Shown: positions 35,608 through 48,104 of the stretch, piece after piece
Layout of the letters: the number at the start of each line of letters is the position of its first letter
How positions within the stretch are numbered: the stretch's first letter is position 1
Origin: Marasmius tenuissimus
Lineage: Eukaryota > Basidiomycota > Agaricomycetes > Agaricales > Marasmiaceae
Direction: 5' to 3'
Length of the DNA: 64,000 nucleotides
NCBI GenBank assembly: GCA_029532415.1
Contig: JAQOTA010000050.1
Location: forward strand, 1,984,001-2,048,000
Notes under the pieces: model-generated
The model's database searches: none
Told to the model about the DNA's origin: nothing
Seen by the model: the letters and a program-made list of their open reading frames with translations, nothing else
Made by a program: the position numbers and the translations under genes

Positions 35608-35840
35608 TGAAGGGAGGTGGGCATGGGTATTCGAGGCACACGGGACCACCAATGCTGTAGGCAAACCATGATCATCACCGTGATCGATGGTGTAGCGCTC
35701 TGGGGAGATATGGGGGGAATAATCCCTCGTGCAGGTCATGAGTCGGCTGTGAGGTTTCTCACTTAAGATGGGCTGTGTTTGATGTTCCCCATCTTTCCTT
35801 TCTCCCCCTTTCCGTTCCTTCTCTGTCTTGAGGCAAAGAC

Positions 35841-38800
35841 ATGTCTGCTATCTTGGCCAATGCTCACAACACGACGATAGGGAACAACGCCAACTTCCAG
35901 ACCACGGCCAGAGATGTGATCACGCATCATTACCATGGTTCGGAGAGCGGAGATCTGTTGACCATGGTAAGCGTCGGTTTGCGTGTTTGTCAGGCGTAGT
36001 CCTTGACTTTGACCACAGAATGGAAGGACCGTCAGAAGGGTAATCGACGGCGATATCATCTATCAACGCCTGCTCTCGTCCAAGGTCCTATCGATCGACA
36101 TCAAACCAGAGGGGGCGTCGACATCAACAGTGTCGCAGGTATTCAGAGTCAAGAAAATGGTACAAACTGCCAGATTATATGGACACCAGGGAAGGTTTAC
36201 TGCCACCACTTTCGAGCCAGTCGATGAGAAGGACCGAGATAATTTCGTGAAGGTGAGGTTCAGTTTCGAATAGAGGGAAAGGATCTGACAATCAATTTTA
36301 GCTCGTGAAGAAAGTCCTCGAAGCAGCGATGTGCCGGCGGTGAGTCGGCGAGTCAATCATCCATTGGTCTATATAATGGGATATTGCAGGTCGGCACTGC
36401 TCACTCAACTTTTTGCGGTGGCAGAGTCAGATGCGCTAACAATGATAGCCCATGATGGTGTGTTATTCATTGCGGTTTTATGTAGTGGGCACTGAAGAAT
36501 AGTAGAACTGGCAAATGGAGAGGAATTCGCTGGTCGGTATTGGGGAAAGGACTGGATAGTGCTTTACTACCTCTCGTATACACGTGTATGTTCAGCCCTT
36601 GAGATTGATGTCTCGACTGAGGAGTATCCTTAGGGTATTGCGATTGAAACCTTGCGGGACGACGAGACTGTTATATTCCCAGTGAGCTAGCTATTTTTGG
36701 CATCTACTAGCTAATAACAACAAACAGGTCGCCAACCGTTTGGAGGGTTGGTCATTCAACGCCAAGTCTTTGACGTGGATTTACGACCCCGCTTCTGTCC
36801 TCCTCAATCCACCAAGCGAAGAAGAGCTCCGACCATTCTTTAATCCACGAACCCCACTTTGCCGAGAAACTCCTCCACGACTTGACACCGCCGAAATCGT
36901 CGCCTGTGTCGAGAGAAATTTCGGCGATGTTTTGCATCTGGTAGTGTCAGCGAGTCACAGGTGGTTCGGCCTGTCAAATTTCACCCATCGCGGCCTTCTG
37001 ACCTTTGGCGCCGTTGTCGACTACAAGCGTGGAATCGTCGCCCACTTTCCTTCCTTCCCTTCCCCCGAGTGGACTTGCAGGAGCTACAGCCCCGGCGTCA
37101 AAGCGAGGTTTTCAAGATCAGGTGCGTTCGTCGTTCAATTCCATCTTCCATTTGCTGACTTGTTTAGTCCCATGGCGAGTCGATCTCGCATTTCGCAAGA
37201 CCGGCGATGTTTTTCAAGTCACCCTAGAGTTGGGTTTGCGCATCCCAGAGAACGACCGCAATCGACTTCGTCGTGCTTATCTTTGTCAGTCCCTCGACTT
37301 TTCGGACAACTCTGATAATGTGGGATATGTTAGTAAGTTTCCCTTCATGTATTCTTGCTCTTCCCTGTCTGATGCATTTTCCCCCTCAGCTTATGTTGAC
37401 GAAATCGGATTCTACCTCAAAGGCACCTTTCTCAATGACCCCACAAGCCTTCCCATACCAACATACCTCTTCTTCCTGCCTCTACCGACCGAGTACATCA
37501 ACATCACGCACTGCGTTTGTTATCCATTCCCACAAAAACTATTCTACTGGTCTCACGACCCACAGGGAAGGACTGCCATCGACAAGGAGGACTGGGAAAA
37601 ATTCGGGATCCCTGAATTGAGCGTACAGGAGTGGATTGGCACAGGTTGGAGAGGGCATTGTTATGCATTTGTCCGAGATCATCTTTGCTCGAGGGGTTAT
37701 GAGCTGGATGGGAAACAGTATGCTCGGGACCATGCGTACCCCGAGTTAATACATGGTGCGTAGCGTCTTTCTTAGATCAATACCGCATTGATACTTTTCT
37801 CCTCAGCCGATCCTCACAATACCGTCGGGCTGGAAAAGCCCAAAATTGCTTCCTCACAACTTGTGATCCCTTTAGCTTCCTCTTCACTTGACTTCTTGTG
37901 CCTAATTGCCTCATCTGGTGGTCGGTTTTGGGGCAGTCTGTCAGAGTTTGCTTTACACGGCACCCTGACATTCGGGACAGTTATTGACTACCATAACCAT
38001 AAAATCCTTGCTTACCTCCCTTCCAGCCCCCGCCCCGAATGGTTTTATAAGAGCATCAACCCCGACGTCAAAGCAGATTGCTCTGTCTCGGGTATGTTCG
38101 TTTAATACTCATCAACTCCGTCTCCCCTTCTGACTATCAATAGTCCCTTGGCGAGTTGATCTCTTGCACCACAAAGCTGGCAATGCGCGAGTGGCCCTCG
38201 AGTTCGGCTTGTGCATTTCAGAGGAGGTCCGCAACCGACTTGGAGCAGCCTACCTTTGCCAGTCCCTTCCATTCTGTGATGTCTCCAATGATCCAAGCCA
38301 TGTCGGTATGTGTACTTCGATGATTTCCTACTGCCCACTTCTGAACATTCCATCCACTCAGTCTATATTGACCAAGTCGGGTTCCGTCTCATAGGCACCT
38401 TTCTCGAGGAGCCCGCAGCCTGTTCTCCACCAGCATACCTATTTGTTCCGCCTCTACAGACAGAGCTCATCGACGACATGCACTGCATTCAACTCCCTCA
38501 GAGGGTATTCTATTGGTCTCACGACCCGCAGGGAAGAGATGCCATACCCAAAGAGGATTGGAGAAAGTTCGGGATCCCTGAATTGACTGTGGAGGAGTGG
38601 ATCGGTTCCAATTGGGAATGGAAGGACTACACGACTGTCTGGGGACATCTTTCCTCAAGAAAGTACAATCCGAAAGGGAGGCGATACGCGTCCATGCACA
38701 GATACCCCAAGTTAGTAGCTGGTGAGTTTGTTTTTCTGTCTCCTCAAAGTCAAAGGCCACACTGACCGCGTCTTTCTCAGGTGATCCTCACGATATCGCT

Positions 38801-39129
38801 CGCACCAGGAACAAAGTTCTCAGACACCCAGACTCAGGACGAGAAACTGTTTTCTCACCTTCACAACTCGCGTTCCCATTAAGCTCTCCGCCCGTGAAGG
38901 TGTCTGCAGAGTTACACCGCGATCCAAATCATGAAGACACCCCGACGTCGCCCAAGGAAGGTACAGCGACTCACTGGGCCAAACGTGGTTTCTTGAAGAA
39001 GCTATGTACGTATATTTTTTCCCGTCCACATACACATTTCTTGAACCTGATGCACCCTTCTCAGATCACTCGGTCCTGGAGACTGTGACCCAAGCCGATG
39101 ACTTGGAGTACTCAGTAGTCGCGTGCTAG
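35841..39129 (+). CDS. family K copy E, 871-aa fusion with a second C-terminal module
   Basis: Fourteen exons, all in phase: 35841-35966, 36019-36252, 36302-36339, 36390-36457, 36506-36585, 36634-36681, 36728-37121, 37168-37332, 37390-37755, then a chimeric exon 37807-38091, and 38144-38305, 38362-38721, 38781-39005, 39065-39129. The first nine exons are a normal family K gene up to YPELIHG. The chimeric exon begins ADPHNT like exon 10 but then continues as the second half of exon 7 (LIASSGGRFWG, HGTLTFGTVIDY, PSSPRPEWF). Equivalents of exons 8-11 follow (VPWRVDLLHHKAG, AAYLCQSLPF, VFYWSHDPQGRDAI, THWAKRG). The second module is clearly more diverged than copies C, D and F are from one another, so it came from a different paralog, not a fresh local copy. 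Introns of both modules lie at matching sites. Function unknown. Confidence 0.85.
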
Positions 39130-39469
39130 TCGAAATACGAGCCGTCTCGACCTTCAATGTCATTTATTTTCGCCGGATACACCGCTCAGCCTCCAAATAG
39201 TAGCGCAGCCCTCTATCCAAATGCCTCCAGTCTCCTGAATGATTTCTACTCGCGCTAGCCTGGAACTGAAAAGTCTAGAGGGTGAAGTTTTAAGTTCACT
39301 ACCATGTTCGACGGGAGGAGGGTTAGATATCTCGGTGCTCAGGTGTGAGTTGCCAGACTTGGACTAAATGCACGACCGGCTAAAGCCACCTCAGCCCTCC
39401 GATCTTGTGAGGTTCATTTCTGATCAGTCGTGTAATGGGATACCCTTTTGCTTAGACTTCATATATCAC

Positions 39470-40900
39470 CGCGCGAGACGCGTCGGGCTACCACTCCGAC
39501 CTTGTGAAAAGAGGTGAAAATTAGAAAAGTAACGGATCCCTGGGTCACATAACGGAAGGCGCGTCTGGCAGGGAACTACCATCCTCCACGGGATTTTGAC
39601 AATGCCACTCTCATAGGCGTTGAACAGGTCACGGAGACCAGTACATTTGAATGTCACTGTGGACAATCCTGGATCCAATGAACATACACGTACTATACAT
39701 CCATGAATCGTTGCAAGGCCACATTGGCCTCCCGTTCCCGAATCAAACCGAGGAAGTACATGATGCAACAGTCTGGTCGACTTCCGCCTCCAAGAGCTTC
39801 GTCCTCTATGCATTCAATCCAAACTCGATGAGATGGGTCCTGTCCGACGGAAGTCTCCCCGAGACATACGCCGAATTCTTCACCAGAAAGGTAGACGAGG
39901 TCAACCCTCGCTTCTGGCGAGCGAAGAACAATCTGTCTCAACGTTCGACACTCGTCTCCCGCTCCATGCGCGAGATCCCTGGCGAGATTTTGGTATTTGC
40001 TGACTAGGCAGTACGAGGAGAGTAAGCGTCAGGATTCGGCTGGTCGTCGGGTGAGCTCGTGTAATGGGAGGTTGTTGATGTTTTTAGCTGAGTAAACGGA
40101 GTAGGGAAGGGGTGTCCGGGCGTTGTGAGGGTAGTTCGTTATACTCTAGTTGGCTTGATTGATGCGAGGACGGAACGAGAGGACGCGATGTCACTGCAAC
40201 GAACGTCCAAACTACTCGAGCGTAGCGTCTGGGAGGTTCGATGTTAGAAAGGTCCCGCAGTGGCCAGTCGATCATTTGTTCACCTTAATCCCCCGTCGAT
40301 TCAGAGCATCCTCGCACTCACTTCCATCGTGACCCAAGGCTCTTCAGCTATCCTTGAGCTCCTGGGAAAAGTTAGGTGACCATATCGTTCAGTGGGCCGT
40401 GGCAGGGTTAATTTAGACGGCTGAATACCAAGCGTCAGCTCTTCTGTATCAACATCGAGATGGGAGGAACACGCACAATGCATCAATGCATTATCAGAGG
40501 CAACCTCGACGAGTGAAATAACGTCAAAGACACGAAGATAGATCGTGTCCCGGAAAGCGAATATATGACGAATACAACGACCGTGAGCGACTGCCCGTAA
40601 GGACATAGCGACGGTACAGATATGTAGCTGAGCGGACGAGGAATGGTACCACAGATATGCCTCCGTCCTATTCCTCCTTAACTTGGTGATCCCTTCCAAA
40701 AATGGTGCCGCTTAGGCGATAAACTCGATGACTCTCAGCGAAGTTTATCCAACGAGCGCGTGAGCTCTTGTAAGAAAACGTACCATACGGAAGAACACCA
40801 ACAGATGTCTATCTTGGACAGGTCTGTGGATATGTGAAAGTTCATGATCAAACCGCTGGATAAGTTAGAATGTTAACGAGCGGTGAGGCGAAGAGAACGT
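39470..40900 (-). pseudogene. LRR-like - strand family, copy 2 (decayed)
   Basis: On the - strand, 39693-39941 reads ALGGGSRPDC and 40084-40275 and 40301-40699 hold pieces that line up with 61250-62590 (there FGGGSRTNYHGVRI) and with 46700-47600. A + strand frame at 39651-40007 (SLPETYAEFFTRKVDE, MREIPGEILVFAD) is also open for 118 codons and has relatives at the same sites, so which strand codes is undecided. No intact product. Confidence 0.3.
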
Positions 40901-41229
40901 TGGGTTGATGTATGGTATTGGCGATTCCACTCAGAGCGAGAGTGCCAGGAAGAATCGCGCAACGCGGCTAGAGGATTTGCTCTTGGTGGAGTAGTGTGGC
41001 ATTGTGATAATAGGGTTTCAGCTCGCCAGGCCGTCGACTTGCGCGTGTTTGAAGAGAGTTGCAGAGAAGAATAGGGTTTCTTGACATCCCGACCGTGATT
41101 CAGATGTCTTTAGGGATGTAGGGTGTGTCTTAATCCCATGAAGCGACTCAACTTCCAACGGCTTCCAGCCTCCCAGTCGCTGATCTGTACCGCGATAGCT
41201 TGACGAGTAGGAGAGAAAACTGATATGAA

Positions 41230-41750
41230 TGATAGCGTACCTAGAAGATCTTCAACCGCGACGAGGAACCCAGAAACCCAGTCCAACTAAGTTAGCCGGA
41301 TGTATAAAACATCGGCATCTTCGAGAAGGTGAGTTCGGTCCAAGATTGATAGAGGTTGAGAAAAGAGGTAACGAATATACTGAGAATCAGCACGAGGATG
41401 TGTGTTTCGAGTTCGGGATCTCCAGTGGACATCGTGGTCCGGGAGAGAGTGACAGATTTGGACTGGCACTCAAAGACAAGTGTCCGGACCGGTGACCCGA
41501 CCGGTGCACACTGCGCACCTTGTTCCACAACCTCCATGTCCTCCCGCTATCCTCTCTTCACTGCTCGATTTGGAACGGGTTCTTCTACCGCCAGCCTCGA
41601 AAATCGGCAGCGCTTGAGCACTACAACACTACCCCTCAAAAACTTTGACCGCCACCTTCGACGGTCTGGAATAGCTTTGGATGCAGAAAGTCCGGAGTAC
41701 ATACGCGCTGGTTGGTTTTCTCTCCAGCTCAGATTCCGGTGTTAGGATTG
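41230..41750. repeat. R2-adjacent block with a TM-like - strand frame
   Basis: The - strand frame 41292-41537 starts M-E-V-V-E-Q-G-A and contains the hydrophobic segment ILVLILSIFVTSFLNLY, followed by KMPMF. Pieces of the same gene lie at 20.2, 31.3, 45.6, 50.4 and 59.3 kb. One membrane-spanning segment is likely; I cannot name the family. The right part (41530-41750) is R2-like. Confidence 0.4.
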
Positions 41751-42009
41751 TATCTAGTTTATAGTGATAACCTTTGTGCGTTCTGAGATTTCTTCATTTT
41801 TTGTCCTCGCTGACAAAATATCTAGATGGTATGTATGCGGTTGTACGGAGAGGTTTGGTCGAACTCGAGCCGATTGTCACCACAACGGTACCAGTCGTTG
41901 GTAGCTCCAATTTAGCTTCATAGGAGACAATATAACGATTTTGTATCTGCCAACGTTGCCTTTCGTCCGATTCTGGGACCCCCTCTTGTATGCCCGCCGA
42001 CTGCCCTCA

Positions 42010-42240
42010 TTTCCAGAACCACCCTAGTGGACATCACGATCTACATTATATTCAGGCATTTTCTCCCTTCCTGGTCAACTACTCAAGGAATCATCCAATC
42101 TCATCGACCTAGTCTTGCGCCCAGGCTCGACGATCCCAACGACACATGGAACTGGCATTGTTCTGATAACTCTTTCACTCTACCTCCAGCAACGCGGATT
42201 AGCGTCGTCTACCTACTCTTTCTAGGGCTATAGCTGTCTC
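42010..42240 (+). pseudogene. S-family 5'-half remnant
   Basis: Contains PRLDDPNDT and, one frame on, LYLQQRGLASSTY, which match VLLPRLNDTHD and LYLKQRGLSSSTY of the 812-1328 copy. Ends where sequence shared with 7.56 kb begins. Not translatable. Confidence 0.5.
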
Positions 42241-44125
42241 CTGACCGACTTCCGAGTGAACAAGTCGCGCCCAGTGCTCAGTAGGGTTCCAGAGCCGCGG
42301 ACTGGCTGATACGGGCGCCCTTCGAGTCGGTAATGAACATTGACGACTAATCATTCTTATATGTAGTGTCTATTCGAAAATCAGGAGGTTGGGATGCCGC
42401 ACTTTCCACATTGCGAGACCTGTATGGAAAACATCGTTCAGTCTCACTAACAATCCTTTTCAAGGAGCACATTGCTCACCGCAGCACCAGTATCAGAAGA
42501 CTGACATCTGTGTCGAGTGAACACGAAATGAGCCGGAGAAAAAACATCAACGTACATACACACCTTGACTTGAAACTCGGCGCAGAGAACCCTTTCCGGG
42601 TCGACTGGCGCTCTCGTCATCAATGAGAGCAAGTCTGCAGCGGCTCCAGCCTGAATTCGGGTACCAAGCTCGATCGAACACTGACCGACCTTCACCTCAA
42701 AACGTAGGAATTCAGTCGGCCGGAGTAAGGGAAAGGCGAAAAGACGCAAATGGACCGTCGGCGATCGATGAAGGTATGAGATATCGATGATAGGTGGGTG
42801 TAACTGCAATGTCGACGAGTCAGAGGTAACCACCACATTCCCGAACACGTCTTCAATTCCAAGATCGGAGGGAAAGTCGACGCATATTCGATCCTGCAGG
42901 TCGGGTACCGTGAGTCCAAACTCGACTTACTGAAGGTGGAGTACAACACCTACTAAGAATCGTACACAGAGGCACCAGTTGAAGTGTGGCGCTTGAGGAG
43001 ACGTGGCGGAGGCAAAGGTGAGTTCCCAGAGAGCTTCCGATAGGACTGGTAGTAGCCAGGACTTTTCATGTATGTTAGCGTCACGAATATGAGCCTTGCA
43101 TGGAACTGGACTCACCAGTGCGTGATGATGGCAGATATTGAACCGGCTGAGCGGGAATCAGACTGCCACGCAAAGCCAAACTCGGTGGTGTGAGTCTTCG
43201 ACGAGGTCTGAGTTCGCGTGCATAGTGCCAGAGCCAGAAAATAGGAGGGGAGAAGTTATGTTTGCTCGGCCGGTGGGAGGCAAAATTCACGCAATAGGTG
43301 CGAAGTAAAGTTGGAGGTTTTTGAGACATGTCGGAGTGCCATAGCTCGACTTGAGATTTTCCATCTATCCTTAGCTTTGGAGAGTAACAGTCGGTCTCTG
43401 AGTATGACCTGCCAACGGCACATTTCAACATACCTTGGAGTTAGTTCTATCGTTATTCGGCGGACGCACAAAATGGCAAAACAAAAGATGTCGAGAGCGA
43501 CTGTGCCTTGCCCCGAGGGATCTGTAACCAAGAAGGTAGCGATGGAGGTGCTGGAAGCGGGACATGAGGTCAGTTGGTCCCTCAGACGCGTCTCCAGGAC
43601 GTACTGATGCCCTAACTTGTCAATTTGGCCTCAGTAACTCTCTTGCACTTCAATCGTTGCGTGGGACAACGAAACACGTTGAACACTGTTGAACTCTAGC
43701 AAAAAGGAGGAAATTTAAGAATTCACGCACCTTATCATGTTCGTTGGAAGTTAAACGTCAGAAAAAAAACATTGCTTCCATTGCAGACGAACTATTCTGT
43801 AGCTTAGGAGGGAAGAGAGGCATGAGTTCCGAAGCCTCAAGCTCAAGATCTGGTACACCCTACCAACCAGAGAAACAATTTGTTGCAGCTCGAAGTATGA
43901 TTGGGAATGGATTGCTTGAGACGCGGCACGAACGTCTCACGGACAAACAGCACGGATCTTGCTGTGCAAGTAGCTAGTTTCCAAGGCCTTCATGCACGCG
44001 TTCCTTCGACACAACCTGGCGCCCTTCGAATTGGAGTCCTTAGCTTATGGTAGTCGCGACACATTGAACAGAGTCGAGGGCGAGGTCGGATTCAGAGAAG
44101 CTGATACACTGAACATTGTTCCGGA
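42241..44125 (-). repeat. decayed block shared with 7.5-7.9 and 11.9-12.56 kb
   Basis: The left end (42290-42560) matches 7560-7810; the right end (43441-44125) matches 11880-12560. Together they look like one - strand gene region whose two ends survive separately in the left part of the window. - strand peptides such as SGQGTVALDIFCFAIL and HRCQSSDTGAA are shared between copies. There is no full-length frame and no family assignment. Confidence 0.4.
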
Positions 44126-44589
44126 TAACAGACAGAGTATTGAATCTTACAGCCCGAGACGTACGAGGGAAGCATAAGTGTTTTCCACATCGGTGACTCC
44201 CTACATCTGCCCCTCTATCGCGTGTCGGGAATTTTGTATCCTACTTGCCTGGCAAACGACGTCTACGGTGACATTAGATCCACTGACAGAGAGCAGTGCA
44301 CGCAAACTCACCCGTCCAATCGTGGGACTGCTGGATCCACTTCGCCCGAGCATGCTCTATCGGTAGATGCAGACAGATATCTCGTTTTTGTACCTGGATT
44401 TCGTGCGATTGGCTTGATGGTTATGTTTACCTCCATCAACTTCAAACGGAAGACGTCAGAACATAAACGGCGGCAAGATTGACCGGACAAACCTTCGCCT
44501 CTTTGCGATTATCACTCACATTCTTGTACAGCGTGATAATCACGCAAGCTAGAATACACCGCCTCGTGATCGCACGATCTCGAATAGCC
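44126..44589. repeat. decayed block shared with 51.13-51.72 kb
   Basis: Words 'tttgtatcctacttgcctgg' / 'ttcgtatcccatttgcccgg' and 'cccgagcatgct' align the two places. - strand residues (VSLRALLSVSGSN here, VSLGPSFFVSGSD there) may be coding. Joined directly to the broken end of INO1 copy 3. Confidence 0.35.
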
Positions 44590-45290
44590 GCCCTACCGGA
44601 GTCGACTACACCGTTCTCGCTAATCTCCCTGCACTCTGACCGTCTCTCGGTGGTGAGATTAAGACCGCCGTACGCCCGTCACCTAGATGTTGTGAGAGGC
44701 GATGGAGAGAGGGGTTTGACGGCCAGTGCTGACAAGGGATTCGGCGAACTGAACCGGATCCAACTTGGTCTCAATAGCTGGACTTGAAATCATCCCCTCC
44801 GATAGGTTGGATCGTGTGGCTCAGGAGATCGACGACACCGGGTGCAAAGGTATTCTGAGGAACATCGTTAACGTGGGGATCTCCCTCAAAAACGGCCACT
44901 AGAGTGAACAAGGTAGGAACCTCGGGATGAGAGGTTTTGATAGTGTTGAAAATGCTGTCAGGGACATCGTTGACGCCAGAAATGATATCGCTGGAACGCT
45001 CGGTCACATAACACAGTTGAGTTCGTTGCCCTTCTTGAACTCGCGCGAATGACTGCCCTGATATGTTCGAGGTGAACTTGTTTGTCTGTGCCTTGAACCA
45101 CGCTGTCGGCACACTTTCTGATTGGTAGCGGCAATGAATTCGGGGTAGCAGATGAATGGGAGAGACCTGCAAATCAATGTCATAAATGAAGGGGTACTGG
45201 AGCTGCAGGCCAAAGCCGGAAACCCGTGCACATCGCATGGCCTTGTCTATCGACGTTCCGCATTTCCAATAGCGAGATCGTCAATGTGAA
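44590..45290 (-). pseudogene. INO1: INO1 pseudogene 3, 3' part missing
   Basis: A single open frame at 44771-45238 carries ISGVNDVPDSIFNTI, KTSHPEVPTLFTLVAVFEG, HVNDVPQNTFAPGVVDLL and IGGDDFKSS in the enzyme's order (GVNDTADN, SPST..AVASILEG, NGSPQNTFVPG, GGDDFKSGQTK). The GGDDFKS motif is intact here and lost in most other copies. At the 5' side, IHLLPRIHCRYQ corresponds to IYYPDFIAANQ. After NRLGDG-like sequence at about 44640-44700 (enzyme: YNHLGNNDG) homology stops near 44590 against an unrelated repeat, so the C-terminal third is gone. Confidence 0.82.
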
Positions 45291-46699
45291 GATGCGGAGA
45301 AGTGTAGAATAGGCTGGTACTCAGTGGAAGGCACGTGTGGGGAGGCAGAGCGTATCTGTGATACCCAAACCTGCTCAACTTCTAACCTATCCCTCCCTCT
45401 CAGCCATTAGCCTGTTCTCCCAGCTCCTGTCCGGTCCCAACCCACTACAGAAATCGTATTCAATAGAATGAAGGCTGATTTGGATGGTGGCATACCTGGA
45501 TGACAACGAGAATCTCGAAAACCAGTCCAACCCTACATCAGCGTCTTGGTCGGTATCTTCAAGGCGGTAAGTTTGATGCAAACCTGGTAGAGACTTGCAA
45601 GGGAGATATCCTAACGAGTATAGAGCGAAGTTGTGAGAAATAGGGCGAGGGTGTGTGTTTCGAGTACGGGAGCTCGAAGAGACATGGAGGTCCCGGAGAG
45701 GGTGACAGATCGGCCCAAGGGCCGGCTCAGAGACGAGTGCCCGGCCCGGCGTGCCTGTGTACACTGTACAGCTTGTTCCACGACCTCCATGTCCTCCCGC
45801 TGGCGTCTCTCGTACGCGTCGCTCCTCGATTCAACACGAGCACCTCTATCCCTGGCCCTGAAAGCCTTGAAAGTCCGAAAAATATCTTCTAGAACCCGTG
45901 AAAACTACTTTTGACCAGATCTCTTGCACGAATGCATCGCCTGTTTCGGAATACCCAGCCAGTGCCACTTCCCCCGACTCGCCACCACTTGAGAATCCTC
46001 AGCATTCTTCAAGGTATCCGAGCTATCAAAATACTCCGATATTATCTAGAGGCGATCGCTGAAATGGTTCGGGTTCATCGACAGACAGTAGGTCATGCAG
46101 CGGTGAGTACACCACCATCTTGATTTCATGAAGTTCATTTGACGAAGTTCGTTGGCTTTAGATGTCCACAAAATATTCCAAAGCTGACTGAGAAGCATTT
46201 GGGCATATGGATAAGGCTAAGGTTGGGTTTATGGGTTTGGAATTCAGGTTTGGTCGAAGCGATACGTATGGTTGGATTGTGAGATGTACGTTCGAGGTAT
46301 TGTTGCTAATCTGGCGTGTTTTTTTTTGCGTTGGTTTGTGCCTCTCTTAGGCTCATTGAGGCCCTTGGCACATCATCCTACATCTCTTCTGCTCCTCCGG
46401 ATCATTGGAGGATGGATGCTGCACCGTCCAGCGAGGGCCTTGCTCCGGTTCCATCTGCCATTCCCCACGGATTCTAGAACCTTGTTGTTCGCTCGGGATG
46501 GTGTCTTTGTTTATGTCAAGTCCTTAATGGGCAGTGTTGGCGATGTTTGAGAACGCTAGGAGGTCTAGCGCAAGTTGGAAAGCTGGGAGGATTGTACTTC
46601 AAAACATAGATTCGCGTGTCATTCAGATTTTATACGTACTTGGCATTTCAATCTACGCTTGATTTCAACCAAACGTAGTGATTCTGTCCCGTCGACACA
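45291..46699. other. no intact gene; TM-like and R2-like remnants, then unique sequence
   Basis: 45480-45800 contains a decayed - strand copy of the M-E-V-V-E-Q gene (words 'cttgttccacgacctccatgtcctcccgctgg' fragments shared with 41.5 and 59.5 kb). From about 46120 to 46690 I see nothing but a short T9 run (46319-46327) and no repeat partner in the window. Confidence 0.3.
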
Positions 46700-47610
46700 A
46701 GCTCATGATCAAGCTTGATCAAGATTGAGCCCGACGTTGAGGACATCGGGATTCTGATGTATAATGCCACAGGAATCAGTGCAGTCAAATGCCGCTGGGG
46801 GCAATCCAGCACGTACAGGCACGTATACTATACATCGGTGAATGGTTTCAAGACCGAATCTCCGATGATGCCTCAATCCGTTCCTAAACCAAGCAAAACC
46901 AACAAACAGACTGCGGCGCCGCGAAGGTCCAGTCCGCCTCCGCTTGAAAGAGCCTCGTCCGCGATACATTCAGTGTAGTCTCGACAAGATAATTCCCTTT
47001 CGACGAAAGCCTCCCTGAGGTACTATACGTTCCTTCGTTCTGAAGCTTCAGTTGTTTGTTGTCTTTGTCTGTGACAAGCGGGACGTCTTCGATGTTGCTG
47101 ACGATACGGGTGATATACTGCGCCTTTGCGTTTTGTTCGACAAATTGGAATTTGAGTTTTCGTAGATATTGCTTTTTCGTGATCCGGGAGTCAATACGCC
47201 GTAGCTGCTTTGAGATATAATGGCGAAATGTGCCAGAAGAGTAGACGCGTTCCTGTACCCTTGCTCCCTGCGAAAGGCCAAACTGCCTTGACCTTTGAGA
47301 TTCGTCTGCCGTTTCGTGCACAGGCATCGGTAATAGATGATTGACGAGGGTTTGGTTTGCGGTGACCACTCGGGACAAGAAGGAGTGTCAGGATTCTGCG
47401 AGTCGTCGAGCGAGAGATTGCCGAGGTTCTTAGCCGAATGAATGAGACACGAGAGGGTATCCAGGCGTTCTGGACAGTGAGGGTAATTCGTGATTTTCTG
47501 GTCGCTTTGGTTGAGGGCGAGGATAGAGCGAACGGAGGCGGTGTCACTACAACGGGTACTGTTCACCTGGTGGCTCAAGCGGACGCCTTTCCATAGTTGC
47601 ATACTAGCTT
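46700..47610 (-). pseudogene. LRR-like - strand family, copy 3 (partial)
   Basis: Begins with the CAAGATTGAGCCCGACGTTGAG R2 motif on the + strand, then runs parallel to 39470-40280 and 61250-61900. The longest - strand frames (46884-47378 and 47048-47602) overlap in different phases. The second has CPERLDTLSCLIHSAKNLG and NLSLDDSQNPDT, with LRR-like spacing. The C-terminal or N-terminal partner exons seen at 40.3-40.9 kb are absent. Confidence 0.3.
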
Positions 47611-48104
47611 GGATGTTGTACTCAAAACAGCCGTTCCCTACTGTCTGATCAGTATTTGCTCAGGTAGATTGTAAAAGAAAATCATTATCACGGTCATGAC
47701 CACCATCGAAATCACACACCTTGTCGCAGAAAATGTCCTTCACGACAAGCCTCCGTCAGTAAGCACATTCCCAGAGTCCAGACAACGACGACAGCAACCT
47801 AAACACAATTGAACGTATAAAAAACGATACATACTTCGCCGAGCTGCGGCGCTCGTCAACTCAAGTCAAGGCGGGAAGCGGGGTGAGCATACCTCAATTT
47901 CAGGCTGAGAAGAATCGAGCGACACTGCGAATGGTTTTGAATTTGGACCGAGTTCATGGTATTGTGGTTACAGTTCGAAAGGCAAGAGTCGGACAGACTT
48001 CCTTTATCACGATTGTTCACGTACGAGAGTCAGGGCCCACGTACAAAGGGCGGCAGAACGGCCGTACAGTCCTTTCCAGAAGGCTCTTTGCCAGAACCCG
48101 TACC

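Noticed and set aside
41230..41560. M-E-V-V-E-Q frame as a ZIP zinc transporter N-terminus
   Set aside because: One hydrophobic segment and a KMPMF motif are suggestive, but the GKHFGTGV segment expected next is absent in every copy. Left unnamed.
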